DNA of 64,000 bases, from the NCBI GenBank assembly GCA_950097015.1, contig CATNEN010000007.1:4950001-5014000 (forward strand), written 5' to 3'. The notes beneath the pieces are model-generated. The model saw nothing but the letters and a program-made list of their open reading frames with translations. It was not told where the DNA came from and ran no database searches. This document shows positions 37,465 to 50,450 of this stretch, in pieces (within the stretch, counting starts at the first letter, position 1; the number at the start of each line of letters is the position of its first letter). The stretch comes from Macrostomum hystrix. Lineage: Eukaryota > Platyhelminthes > Macrostomidae. The translations under genes and the position numbers were made by a program.

Positions 37465-40400
37465 ATAGATATCAACTCTGAACTAAGATATCTATCGATT
37501 CTGAGCTTAACTTTCTATCGATTTTGAGCCTAAATATCTATCAACACTGAGCCTAGATGTCTACCCGTGCTGAGCCAAGATTTCTATCAATTCTAATCTT
37601 CGATATCTATCGATTCTTAGCTTAAAATTCTATAGATTTTTAAGCAATGAAGTTAGCTAGATATCTATCAAATCTAAAGTACGATATCTATCCATTCTGA
37701 GCGTAGATATCTACCAGTGCTGAGCCTAGATATCTATAAAAATGTTGAGCCTAGGAATCTATCAATTCTGAGCCTAGATAAATAACAATGCTGTGCCTAG
37801 TTATCTGTAAATATTTTGAGCCTAGATAACTATCAATGCTGAGCCTAGTTTTCTATCGATTCTGACCCTTGGAACCTATCAATTCTGAGCTTGGATATCT
37901 ATCAATGCTGAGCCTAGATATCTATCAATGTTGAGCCTAGATAACTATCAATGCTGAGCCTAGATAACTATCAATGCTGAGCCTAGATAACTATCAATGC
38001 TGAGCCTAGATAACTATCAATGCTGAGCCTAGATAACTATCAATGCTGTGCCTAGATAACTATCAATGCTGTGCCTATATAACTATCAATGCTGAGCCTA
38101 GATAACTATCAATGCTGAGCCAAGATAACTATCAATGCTGTGCCTAGATAACTATCAATGCTGAGCCTAGGTAACTATCAATGCTGAGCCTAGGTAACTA
38201 TCAATGCTGAGCCTAGGTAACTATCAATGCTAAGCCTAGGTAACTATCAATGCTGAGCCTAGGTAACTATCAATGCTGAGCCTAGGTAACTATCGATTCT
38301 GAACCATTGGAATCTATAGATTCTGAGCTTGGATATCAATCGATGCTGAGCCTAGATGTCCATAAAAATTTTGAGCTTAGATATTTATCGATTCTGAGCC
38401 TAGTAATCTATCCATTCTGGGCCTAGATAACTATCCATGCTGAGCTTTAATATCTATAGATTCTGAGCCTAGATAACTATCAATGCTGAGCCTAGGTAAC
38501 TATCAATGCTGAGCCTAGATATCTATAAAAATATTGAGCCTAGATAACTATCACGCTGAGCCTTAATATCTATAAAAATGTTGAGCCTAGATAACTATCA
38601 ATGCTGAGCCTAGATATCTATCAATGCTGAGCCTAGATAACTATCAATGCTGAGCCTAGATAACTATCAATGCTGAGCCTAGTTATCTATAAAAATGTTG
38701 ATCCTAGATATTTATCGATTCTGAGCCTAGTTAACTATCAATGCTGTGCCTAGATATCTATCAATGCTGAGCCTAGATAACTATCAATGCTGAGCCTAGA
38801 GAACTATCAATCCTAAGCCTAGATAACTATCAATGCTGAGCCTAGGTAACTATCAATGCTGAGCCTAGGTAACTATCAATGCTGAGCCTAGGTAACTATC
38901 AATGCTAAGCCTAGGTAACTATCAATGCTGAGCCTAGGTAACTATCAATGCTGAGCCTAGGTAACTATCAATGCTGAGCCTAGTTATCTATAAAAATGTT
39001 GAGCCTAGATAACTATCAATCCTAAGCCTAGATAACTATCAATCCTAAGCCTAGATAACCATCAATGTTGAGCCTAGATAACTATCAATGCTGAGCCTAG
39101 ATAACTATCAATGCTGTGCCTAGAGAACTATCAATCCTAAGCCTAGATAACTATCAATGCTGAGCCTAGATAGCTATCAATGCTGAGCCTAGGTAACTAT
39201 CAATGCTGAGCCTAGGTAACTATCAATGCTAAGCCTAGGTAACTATCAATGCTGAGCCTAGGTAACTATCAATGCTGAGCCTAGATATCTATAAAAATGT
39301 TGAGCCTAGATAACTATCACGCTGAGCCTTAATATCTATAAAAATGTTGAGCCTAGATATCTATCAATGCTGAGCCTAGATAACTATCAATGCTGAGCCT
39401 AGATAACTATCAATGCTGAGCCTAGATAGCTATCAATGCTGAGCCTAGATAACTATCAATGCTGAGCCTAGATAACTATCAATGCTGAGCCTAGTTATCT
39501 ATAAAAATGTTGAGCCTAGATAACTATCAATCCTAAGCCTAGATAACTATCAATCCTAAGCCTAGATAACTATCAATGTTGAGCCTAGATAACTATCAAT
39601 GCTGAGCCTAGGTAACTATCAATGCTGAGCCTAGTTATCTATAAAAATGTTGAGCCTAGATAACTATCAATCCTAAGCCTAGATAACTATCAATGCTGAG
39701 CCTAGTTTTCTATCGATTCTGACCCTTGGAACCTATCAATTCTGAGCTTGGATATCTATCAATGCTAAGCCTAGATATCTATCAATGCTGAGCCTAGATA
39801 TCTATCAATGTTGAGCCTAGATAACTATCAATGCTGAGCCTAGATAACTATCAATGTTGAGCCTAGATAACTATCAATGCTGAGCCTAGATATCTATCAA
39901 TGTTGAGCCTAGATAACTATCAATGCTGAGCCTAGATAACTATCTATGCTGAGCCTAGAAAACTATCAATGCTGAGCCTAGATAACTATCAATGCTGTGC
40001 CTAGATAACTATCAATGCTGTGCCTAGTTATCTATAAAAATGTTGAGCCTAGATAACTATCAATGCTGAGCCTAGTTTTCTATCAATTCTGAGCTTGGAT
40101 ATCTATCAATGCTGAGCCTAGATAACTATAAAAATGTTGAGCCTAGATACTATCAATGCTGAGCCTAGTTATCTATAAAAATGTTGAGCCTAGATAACTA
40201 TCAATGCTGAGCCTAGTTTTCTATCGATTCTGACCCTTGGAACCTATCAATTCTGAGCTTGGATATCTATCAATGCTGAGCCTAGATATCTATCAATGTT
40301 GAGCCTAGATAACTATCAATGCTAAGCCTAGATAACTATCAATGCTCAGCCTAGGTAACTATCAATGCTGAGCCTAGGTAACTATCAATGCTAAGCCTAG

Positions 40401-43400
40401 GTAACTATCAATGCTGAGCCTAGGTAACTATCAATGCTGAGCCTAGTTTTCTATCGATTCTGAACCATTGGAATCTATAGATTCTGAGCTTGGATATCAA
40501 TCGATGCTGAGCCTAGATGTCCATAAAAATTTTGAGCTTAGATATTTATCGATTCTGAGCCTAGTTTTCTATCCATTCTGGGCCTAGATAACTATCCATG
40601 CTGAGCTTTAATATCTATAGATTCTGAGCCTAGATAACTATCAATGCTGAGCCTAGGTAACTATCAATGCTGAGCCTAGATATCTATAAAAATATTGAGC
40701 CTAGATAACTATCACGCTGAGCCTTAATATCTATAAAAATGTTGAGCCTAGATATCTATCAATGCTGAGCCTAGATAACTATCAATGCTGAGCCTAGATA
40801 ACTATCAATGCTGAGCCTAGTTATCTATAAAAATGTTGATCCTAGATATTTATCGATTCTGAGCCTAGTTTTCTATCAATGCTGAGCCTAGTTAACTATC
40901 AATGCTGTGCCTAGATATCTATCAATGCTGAGCCTAGATAACTATCAATGCTGAGCCTAGAGAACTATCAATCCTAAGCCTAGATAACTATCAATGCTGA
41001 GCCTAGGTAACTATCAATGCTGAGCCTAGGTAACTATCAATGCTGAGCCTAGGTAACTATCAATGCTAAGCCTAGGTAACTATCAATGCTGAGCCTAGGT
41101 AACTATCAATGCTGAGCCTAGGTAACTATCAATGCTGAGCCTAGTTATCTATAAAAATGTTGAGCCTAGATAACTATCAATCCTAAGCCTAGATAACTAT
41201 CAATCCTAAGCCTAGATAACCATCAATGTTGAGCCTAGATAACTATCAATGCTGAGCCTAGATAACTATCAATGCTGTGCCTAGAGAACTATCAATCCTA
41301 AGCCTAGATAACTATCAATGCTGAGCCTAGATAGCTATCAATGCTGAGCCTAGGTAACTATCAATGCTGAGCCTAGGTAACTATCAATGCTAAGCCTAGG
41401 TAACTATCAATGCTGAGCCTAGGTAACTATCAATGCTGAGCCTAGATATCTATAAAAATGTTGAGCCTAGATAACTATCACGCTGAGCCTTAATATCTAT
41501 AAAAATGTTGAGCCTAGATATCTATCAATGCTGAGACTAGATAACTATCAATGCTGAGCCTAGATAACTATCAATGCTGAGCCTAGATAGCTATCAATGC
41601 TGAGCCTAGATAACTATCAATGCTGAGCCTAGATAACTATCAATGCTGAGCCTAGTTATCTATAAAAATGTTGAGCCTAGATAACTATCAATCCTAAGCC
41701 TAGATAACTATCAATCCTAAGCCTAGATAACTATCAATGTTGAGCCTAGATAACTATCAATGCTGAGCCTAGGTAACTATCAATGCTGGGCCTAGTTATC
41801 TATAAAAATGTTGAGCCTAGATAACTATCAATCCTAAGCCTAGATAACTATCAATCCTAAGCCTAGATAACTATCAATGCTGAGCCTAGTTTTCTATCGA
41901 TTCTGACCCTTGGAACCTATCAATTCTGAGCTTGGATATCTATCAATGCTAAGCCTAGATATCTATCAATGCTGAGCCTAGATATCTATCAATGTTGAGC
42001 CTAGATAACTATCAATGCTGAGCCTAGATAACTATCAATGTTGAGCCTAGATAACTATCAATGCTGAGCCTAGATATCTATCAATGTTGAGCCTAGATAA
42101 CTATCAATGCTGAGCCTAGATAACTATCTATGCTGAGCCTAGAAAACTATCAATGCTGAGCCTAGATAACTATCAATGCTGTGCCTAGATAACTATCAAT
42201 GCTGTGCCTAGTTATCTATAAAAATGTTGAGCCTAGATAACTATCAATGCTGAGCCTAGTTTTCTATCAATTCTGAGCTTGGATATCTATCAATGCTGAG
42301 CCTAGATAACTATAAAAATGTTGAGCCTAGATACTATCAATGCTGAGCCTAGTTATCTATAAAAATGTTGAGCCTAGATAACTATCAATGCTGAGCCTAG
42401 TTTTCTATCGATTCTGACCCTTGGAACCTATCAATTCTGAGCTTGGATATCTATCAATGCTGAGCCTAGATATCTATCAATGTTGAGCCTAGATAACTAT
42501 CAATGCTAAGCCTAGATAACTATCAATGCTCAGCCTAGGTAACTATCAATGCTGAGCCTAGGTAACTATCAATGCTAAGCCTAGGTAACTATCAATGCTG
42601 AGCCTAGGTAACTATCAATGCTGAGCCTAGTTTTCTATCGATTCTGACCCTTGGAACCTATCAATTCTGAGCTTGGATATCTATCAATGCTGAGCCTAGA
42701 TATCTATCAATGTTGAGCCTAGATAACTATCAATGCTGAGCCTAGGTAACTATCAATGCTGAGCCTAGGTAACTATCAATGCTGAGCCTAGGTAACTATC
42801 AATGCTGAGCCAAGTTATCTATAAAAATGTTGAGCCTAGATATCTATCAATGCTGAGCCTAGATATCTATCAATGTTGAGCCTAGATAACTATCAATGCT
42901 AAGCCTAGATAACTATCAATGCTCAGCCTAGGTAACTATCAATGCTGAGCCTAGGTAACTATCAATGCTAAGCCTAGGTAACTATCAATGCTGAGCCTAG
43001 TTTTCTATCGATTCTGACCCTTGGAACCTATCAATTCTGAGCTTGGATATCTATCAATGCTGAGCCTAGATATCTATCAATGTTGAGCCTAGATAACTAT
43101 CAATGCTGAGCCTAGTTATCTATAAAAATGTTGAGCCTAGATAACTATCAATGCTGAGCCTAGATAACTATCAATGCTGAGCCTAGATAACTATCAATGC
43201 TGTGCCTAGAGAACTATCAATCCTAAGCCTAGATAACTATCAATGCTGAGCCTAGATAGCTATCAATGCTGAGCCTAGGTAACTATCAATGCTGAGCCTA
43301 GGTAACTATCAATGCTAAGCCTAGGTAACTATCAATGCTGAGCCTAGGTAACTATCAATGCTGAGTCTAGGTAACTATCAATGCTAAGCCTAGATAACTA

Positions 43401-45935
43401 TCAATGCTCAGCCTAGGTAACTATCAATGCTGAGCCTAGGTAACTATCAATGCTGAGCCTAGGTAACTATCAATGCTGAGCCTAGGTAACTATCAATGCT
43501 GAGCCTAGGTAACTATCAATGCTAAGCCTAGGTAACTATCAATGCTGAGCCTAGGTAACTATCAATGCTGAGCCTAGGTAACTATCAATGCTGAGCCTAG
43601 TTATCTATAAAAATGTTGAGCCTAGATAACTATCAATCCTAAGACTAGATAACGATCAATCCTAAGCCTAGATAACTATCAATGTTGAGCCTAGATAACT
43701 ATCAATGCTGAGCCTAGGTAACTATCAATGCTGAGCCTAGTTATCTATAAAAATGTTGAGCCTAGATAACTAGCAATGCTGAGCCTAGTTTTCTATCGAT
43801 TCTGACCCTTGGAACCTATCAATTCTGAGCTTGGATATCTATCAATGCTGAGCCTAGATATCTATCAATGTTGAGCCTAGATAACTATCAATGCTGAGCC
43901 TAGATAACTATCAATGCTGAGCCTAGATAACTATCAATGCTGAGCCTAGATAACTATCAATGCTGAGCCTAGATAACTATCAATGCTGTGCCTAGATAAC
44001 TATCAATGCTGTGCCTATATAACTATCAATGCTGAGCCTAGATAACTATCAATGCTGAGCCAAGATAACTATCAATGCTGTGCCTAGATAACTATCAATG
44101 CTGAGCCTAGGTAACTATCAATGCTGAGCCTAGGTAACTATCAATGCTGAGCCTAGGTAACTATCAATGCTAAGCCTAGGTAACTATCAATGCTGAGCCT
44201 AGGTAACTATCAATGCTGAGCCTAGGTAACTATCAATGCTGAGCCTAGTTATCTATAAAAATGTTGAGCCTAGATAACTATCAATGCTGAGCCTAGTTTT
44301 CTATCGATTCTGACCCTTGGAACCTATCAATTCTGAGCTTGGATATCTATCAATGCTGAGCCTAGATATCTATCAATGTTGAGCCTAGATAACTATCAAT
44401 GCTGAGCCTAGTTATCTATAAAAATGTTGAGCCTAGATAACTATCAATGCTGAGCCTAGATAACTATCAATGCTGAGCCTAGATAACTATCAATGCTGTG
44501 CCTAGAGAACTATCAATCCTAAGCCTAGATAACTATCAATGCTGAGCCTAGATAGCTATCAATGCTGAGCCTAGGTAACTATCAATGCTGAGCCTAGGTA
44601 ACTATCAATGCTAAGCCTAGGTAACTATCAATGCTGAGCCTAGGTAACTATCAATGCTGAGCCTAGGTAACTATCAATGCTAAGCCTAGATAACTATCAA
44701 TGCTCAGCCTAGGTAACTATCAATGCTGAGCCTAGGTAACTATCAATGCTGAGCCTAGGTAACTATCAATGCTGAGCCTAGGTAACTATCAATCCTAAGC
44801 CTAGATAACTATCAATCCTAAGCCTAGATAACTATCAATGTTGAGCCTAGATAACTATCAATGCTGAGCCTAGGTAACTATCAATGCTGAGCCTAGTTAT
44901 CTATAAAAATGTTGAGCCTAGATAACTATCAATGCTGAGCCTAGTTTTCTATCGATTCTGACCCTTGGAACCTATCAATTCTGAGCTTGGATATCTATCA
45001 ATGCTGAGCCTAGATATCTATCAATGTTGAGCCTAGATAACTATCAATGCTGAGCCTAGATAACTATCAATGCTGAGCCTAGATAACTATCAATGCTGAG
45101 CCTAGATAACTATCAATGCTGAGCCTAGATAACTATCAATGCTGTGCCTAGATAACTATCAATGCTGTGCCTATATAACTATCAATGCTGAGCCTAGATA
45201 ACTATCAATGCTGAGCCTAGATAACTATCAATGCTGTGCCTAGATAACTATCAATGCTGAGCCTAGATAACTATCAATGCTGAGCCTAGATAACTATCAA
45301 TGCTGAGCCTAGATAACTATCAATGCTGAGCCTAGTTATCTACAAAAATGTTGTGCCTAGATAACTATCAATGCTGTGCCTAGTTTTCTATCGATTCTGA
45401 CCCTTGGAACCTATCAATTCTGAGCTTGGATATCTATCAATGCTGAGCCTAGATGTCTATAAAAATGTTGATCCTAGATATTTATCGATTCTGAGCCTAG
45501 TTTTCTATCGATTCTGAGCCTAGTTCACTATCAATGCTGAGCCTAGATAACTATCAATGCTGAGCCTAGATAACTATCAATGCTGAGCCTAGATAACAAT
45601 TGATGCTGTGCCTAGATATCTATAAAAATGTTGAGCATAGATAACTATCACGCTGAGCCTTAATATCTATAAAAATGTTGAGCCTAGATATCTATCAATG
45701 CTGAGCCTAGATAACTATCAATGCTGAGCCTAGTTAACTATCAATGCTGAGCCTAGTTCACTATCAATGCTGAGCCTAGATAACTATCAATGCTGAGCCT
45801 AGATAACTATCAATGCTGAGCCTAGATAACAATTGATGCTGTGCCTAGATATCTATAAAAATGTTGAGCATAGATAACTATCAATGCTGTGCCTAGATCT
45901 CTATAAAAATGTTGAGCCTAGATATCTATCAATGC
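37465..45935. repeat. 23-bp satellite array with higher-order repeats
   Basis: Roughly 360 head-to-tail units; the consensus is ATAACTATCAATGCTGAGCC plus TAG (23 bp). Variants include TATAAAAATGTTGAGCC (24-25 bp), GGTAACTATC and CTATCGATTCTGA. The left edge (37465-37860) is the most diverged. Long blocks recur: the GAACCATTGG block at 38301 and 40462, and GATAACCATCAATG at 39054 and 41215, are both 2161 bp apart; 37861 onward recurs at 43801 (5940 bp). Repeated block duplication has therefore shaped the array. No long open frame exists. Confidence 0.97.
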
Positions 45936-46065
45936 TTTTGCAAGTAAGTAAGCAAGTAAGCAAGTAAGTAAGCAAGTATAATCAAGAAATGTTACTTGCT
46001 GCCAAGAAAGGCCGATCACTTGAATCAATGCAGTTCTCAGCTGTTGCCTTTGGAGTATGCTATGA
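45936..46065. repeat. Junction with AAGTAAGC microsatellite
   Basis: AAGTAAGC-type repeats (45940-45978) followed by about 80 bp of non-repetitive sequence leading into the 18-bp array. A frame from ATG 45989 runs into the array. Confidence 0.7.
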
Positions 46066-47015
46066 TGTTCCCCATGTTGATGATGATCCCCCAGTTAAAA
46101 ATGATCCCCCAGTTGACAATGATCCCCCAGTTGAGAATGATCCCCCAGTTGACAATGATCACCCAGTTAACAAAGATCCCCCAGTTCACAATAATCCCCC
46201 AGTTGATGAAGTCTCCCCATTTATGATGATCCCTAGTTAACAATGTTCCTCCAGTTGACAATGTTCCCCCAGTTGACAATGATCCCCCAGTTGATGATGA
46301 TCACCCAGTTGACAATGATCCCCCAGTTGACAATGATCCCCCAGTTGACAATGATCCCCCAGTTGACAATGATCCCGCCGGTTGACAATGATCCCACAGT
46401 TGACAATTAACCCCCAGTTGACAATGATCCCCCAGTTGATGATGATCCCCCAGTTGACAATGATCCCCCAGTTGAAAATGATCCCCCAGTTGACAATGAA
46501 CCCCCAGTTGACAACGATCCCCCAGTTGACAATAATCCCCAGTTGACAATGATCCCCCAGTTGACAATGATCCCACAGTATACAATGATCCCCCAGTTGA
46601 CATAGATCCCCCAGTTCACAATGATCCCCCAGTTGACAAAGATCCCCCAGTTCTCAATGATCCCCCAGTTGATGATGATCCCCAGTTGATGATGATTCCC
46701 CAGTTGACAATTATCCCCCAGTTGACCATTACCACCCAGTTGACAATGATCTCTCAGTTCACAATGATCCCCCAGTTGACAATGATCCCCCAGTTGACAA
46801 TGAACCCCCAGTTGACAATGAACCCCCAGTTGACAAAGATCCCCCAGTTGACAATTATCCCCCATTTGACAATGATCCCCCAGTTGACAATGATCCCCCA
46901 GTTGACAATGATCCCCCAGTTGACAATGATCCCCCAGTCGACAATTATCCCCCAGTTTACCATGATCCCCCAGTTCACCATGATCCCCATTTTGATGATA
47001 ACTCCCCAGTTGACG
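46066..47015. repeat. 18-bp minisatellite
   Basis: About 52 units of GACAATGATCCCCCAGTT. Because 18 is divisible by 3, frames stay open on both strands: plus-strand DNDPPV repeats from 45989 to 46240, and minus-strand frames up to 219 codons. There are no flanking coding exons, signal peptide or conserved domain, so I treat it as non-coding. Confidence 0.93.
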
Positions 47016-47029
47016 TTGATTTTTCAAAC

Positions 47030-50000
47030 GCTGGGTTAGCCAAGATTCAAACTCAGGTTTCGCCATGTTTTAAACTCTGGTTGGCTATGATTCAAAGTCT
47101 GGTTTAGCCATGATTCAAACTCTGGTTTAGCCATGATTCAAACTCTGGTTTAGCCATGATTCAGACTCTGGTTTAGCCATGCTGATGATGATGGTTTAGC
47201 CATGATTCAAACTCTAGTTTAGCCATGCTGATGATGATGGTTTAGCCATGATTTAGTCTCTGGTTTAGCCATGATTCAAACTCTGGTTTAGCCATGATTC
47301 AGACTCTGGTTTAGCCATGATTCAGACGCTGGTTTAGCCATGATTCAGACGCTGGTTTAGCCATGATTCAAACTCTGGTTTAGCCATGGTTCAAACTCTG
47401 GTTTAGCCATGATTCAGACTCTAGTTTAGCCATGATTAAGACTCTGGTTTAGCCATGATTCAGACTCTAGTTTAGCCATGATTCAGACTCTAGTTTAGCC
47501 ATGATTCAGACTCTGGTTTAGCCATGATTCAGACTCTGGTTTAGCCATGATTAAGACTCTATTTTAGCCATGATTCAGACTATGGTTTAGCCATGATTCA
47601 AACTCTAGTTTAGCCATGCTGATGATGATGGTTTTGCCATGATTTAGTCTCTGGTTTAGCCATGATTCAAACTCTGGTTTAGCCATGATTCAGACGCTGG
47701 TTTAGCCATGATTCAAACTCTATTTTAGCCATGATTCAAACTCTGGTTTAGCCATGATTCAAACTCTGGTTTAGCCATGATTCAGACGCTGGTTTAGCCA
47801 TGATTCAGACTCTATTTTAGCCATGATTTAAACTCTGGTTTAGCCATGATTCAAACTCTAGTTTAGCCATGCTGATGATGATGGTTTAGCCATGATTTAG
47901 TTTCTGGTTTAGCCATGATTCAAACTCTGGTTTAGCCATGATTCAAACTCTGGTGTAGCCAATATTCAAACTCTGGTTTAGCCATGATTCAAACTCTGGT
48001 TTAGCCATGATTCAGACGCTGGTTTAGCCATGATTCAGACTCTGGTTTCGCCATGATTCAAACTCTGGTGTAGCCATTATTCAAACTCTGGTTTACCCAT
48101 GATTCAAACTCTAGTTTAGCCATGCTGATGATGATGGTTTAGCCATGATTCAAACTCTGGTGTAGCCAATATTCAAACTCTGGTTTAGCCATGATTCAGA
48201 CGCTGGTTTAGCCATGATTCAGACGCTGGTTTAGCCATGATTCAAACTCTATTTTAGCCATGATTCAAACTCTGGTTTAGCCATGATTCAAACTCTGGTT
48301 TAGCCATGATTCAGACGCTGGTTTAGCCATGATTCAGACTCTATTTTAGCCATGATTTAAACTCTGGTTTAGCCATGATTCAAACTCTAGTTTAGCCATG
48401 CTGATGATGATGGTTTAGCCATGATTTAGTTTCTGGTTTAGCCATGATTCAAACTCTGGTTTAGCCATGATTCAAACTCTGGTGTAGCCAATATTCAAAC
48501 TCTGGTTTAGCCATGATTCAAACTCTGGTTTAGCCATGATTCAGACGCTGGTTTAGCCATGATTCAGACTCTGGTTTAGCCATGATTCAAACTCTGGTGT
48601 AGCCATTATTCAAACTCTGGTTTACCCATGATTCAAACTCTAGTTTAGCCATGCTGATGATGATGGTTTAGCCATGATTCAAACTCTGGTGTAGCCAATA
48701 TTCAAACTCTGGTTTAGCCATGATTCAAACTCTGGTTTAGCCATGATTCAGACGCTGGTTTAGCCATGATTCAGACTCTGGTTTAGCCATGATTCAAACT
48801 CTGGTGTAGCCATTATTCAAACTCTGGTTTACCCATGATTCAAACTCTAGTTTAGCCATGCTGATGATGATGGTTTAGCCATGATTCAAACTCTAGTTTA
48901 GCCATGCTGATGATGATGGTTTAGCCATGATTCAAACTCTGGTTTAGCCATGATTCAGACGCTGGTTTAGCCATGATTCAAACTCTGGTGTAGCCATGAT
49001 TCAAACTCTGGTTTACCCATGATTCAAACTCTAGTTTAGCCATGCTGATGATGATGGTTTAGCCATGATTCAAACTCTAGTTTAGCCATGCTGATGATGA
49101 TGGTTTAGCCATGATTCAAACTCTGGTTTAGCCATGATTCAGACGCTGGTTTAGCCATGATTCAAACTCTGGTGTAGCCAATATTCAAACTCTGGTTTAG
49201 CCATGGTTCAAACTCTGGTTTAGCCATGATTCAGACGCTCGTTTAGCCATGATTCAGACGCTGGTTTAGCCATGATTGAAACTCTGGTTTAGCCATGATT
49301 CAAACTCTGGTTTAGCCATGACTCAAACTCTGGTTTAGCCATGATTCAAACTCTGGTTTAGCCATGATTCAAACTCTGGTTAAGCCATGATTCAAACTCT
49401 GCTTTAGCCATGATTCAGACTCTGGTTTAGCCATGCTGATGATGATGGTTTAGCCATGATTCAAACTCTAGTTTAGCCATGCTGATGATGATGGTTTAGC
49501 CATGATTCAAACTCTAGTTTAGCCATGCTGATGATGATGGTTTAGCCATGATTTAGTCTCTGGTATAGCCATGATTCAAACTCTGGTTTAGCCATGATTC
49601 AGACGCTGGTTTAGCCATGATTCAAACTCTGGTGTAGCCAATATTCAAACTCTGGTTTAGCCATGATTCAAACTCTGGTTTAGCCATGATTCAGACGCTG
49701 GTTTAGCCATGATTCAGACGCTGGTTTAGCCATGATTGAAACTCTAGTTTAGCCATGATTCAAACTCTGGTTTAGCCATGATTCAGACGCTGGTTTAGCC
49801 ATGATTCAGACGCTGGTTTAGCCATGATTCGAACTCTGGTTTAGCCATGATTCAAACTCTGGTTTAGCCATGATTCAGACGCTGGTTTAGCCATGATTCA
49901 GACGCTGGTTTAGCCATGATTCGAACTCTGGTTTAGCCATGATTCAAACTCTGGTTAAGCCATGATTCAGACTCTGGTTTAGCCATGATTCAAACTCTGG

Positions 50001-50450
50001 TTTAGCCATGATTCAAACTCTGGTTTAGCCATGATTCAAACTCTAGTTTAGCCATGATTCAAGATCTGGTTTAGCCATGATTCAAACTCTGGTTTAGCCA
50101 TGATTCAAACTCTGGTTTAGCCATGATTCAAACTCTGGTTAAGCCATGAATCAAACTCTGATTTAGCCATGACTCAAACTCTGGTTTAGCCATGATTCAG
50201 ACTCTGGTTTAGCCATGATTCAAACTCTGGTGTAGCCATGATTCAGACTCTGGTTTAGCCATGATTCAAACTCTGGTGTAGCCATGATTCAGACTCTGGT
50301 TTAGCCATGATTCAAACGCTGGTGTAGCCATGATTCAAACTCTGGTGTAGCCATGATTCAGACTCTGGTTTAGCCATGATTCAAACGCTGGTGTAGCCAT
50401 GATTCAGACTCTGGTTTTGCCATGATTTAGACTCTATTGTTGCAATGATT
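47030..50450. repeat. Second 23-bp satellite array
   Basis: About 150 units of TTTAGCCATGATTCAAACTC plus TGG (23 bp), interspersed with shorter GCTGATGATGATGG variants. Blocks are duplicated (for example the GATGATTTAG-TTTCTGG block near 47890 and 48420, about 530 bp apart). It is unrelated in sequence to the 37-46 kb array but has the same unit length. Confidence 0.96.

Noticed and set aside
37465-50450. Regular repeats resembling a CRISPR array
   Set aside because: Units are contiguous with no unique spacers, there are no cas genes, and the genome is eukaryotic; these are satellites.
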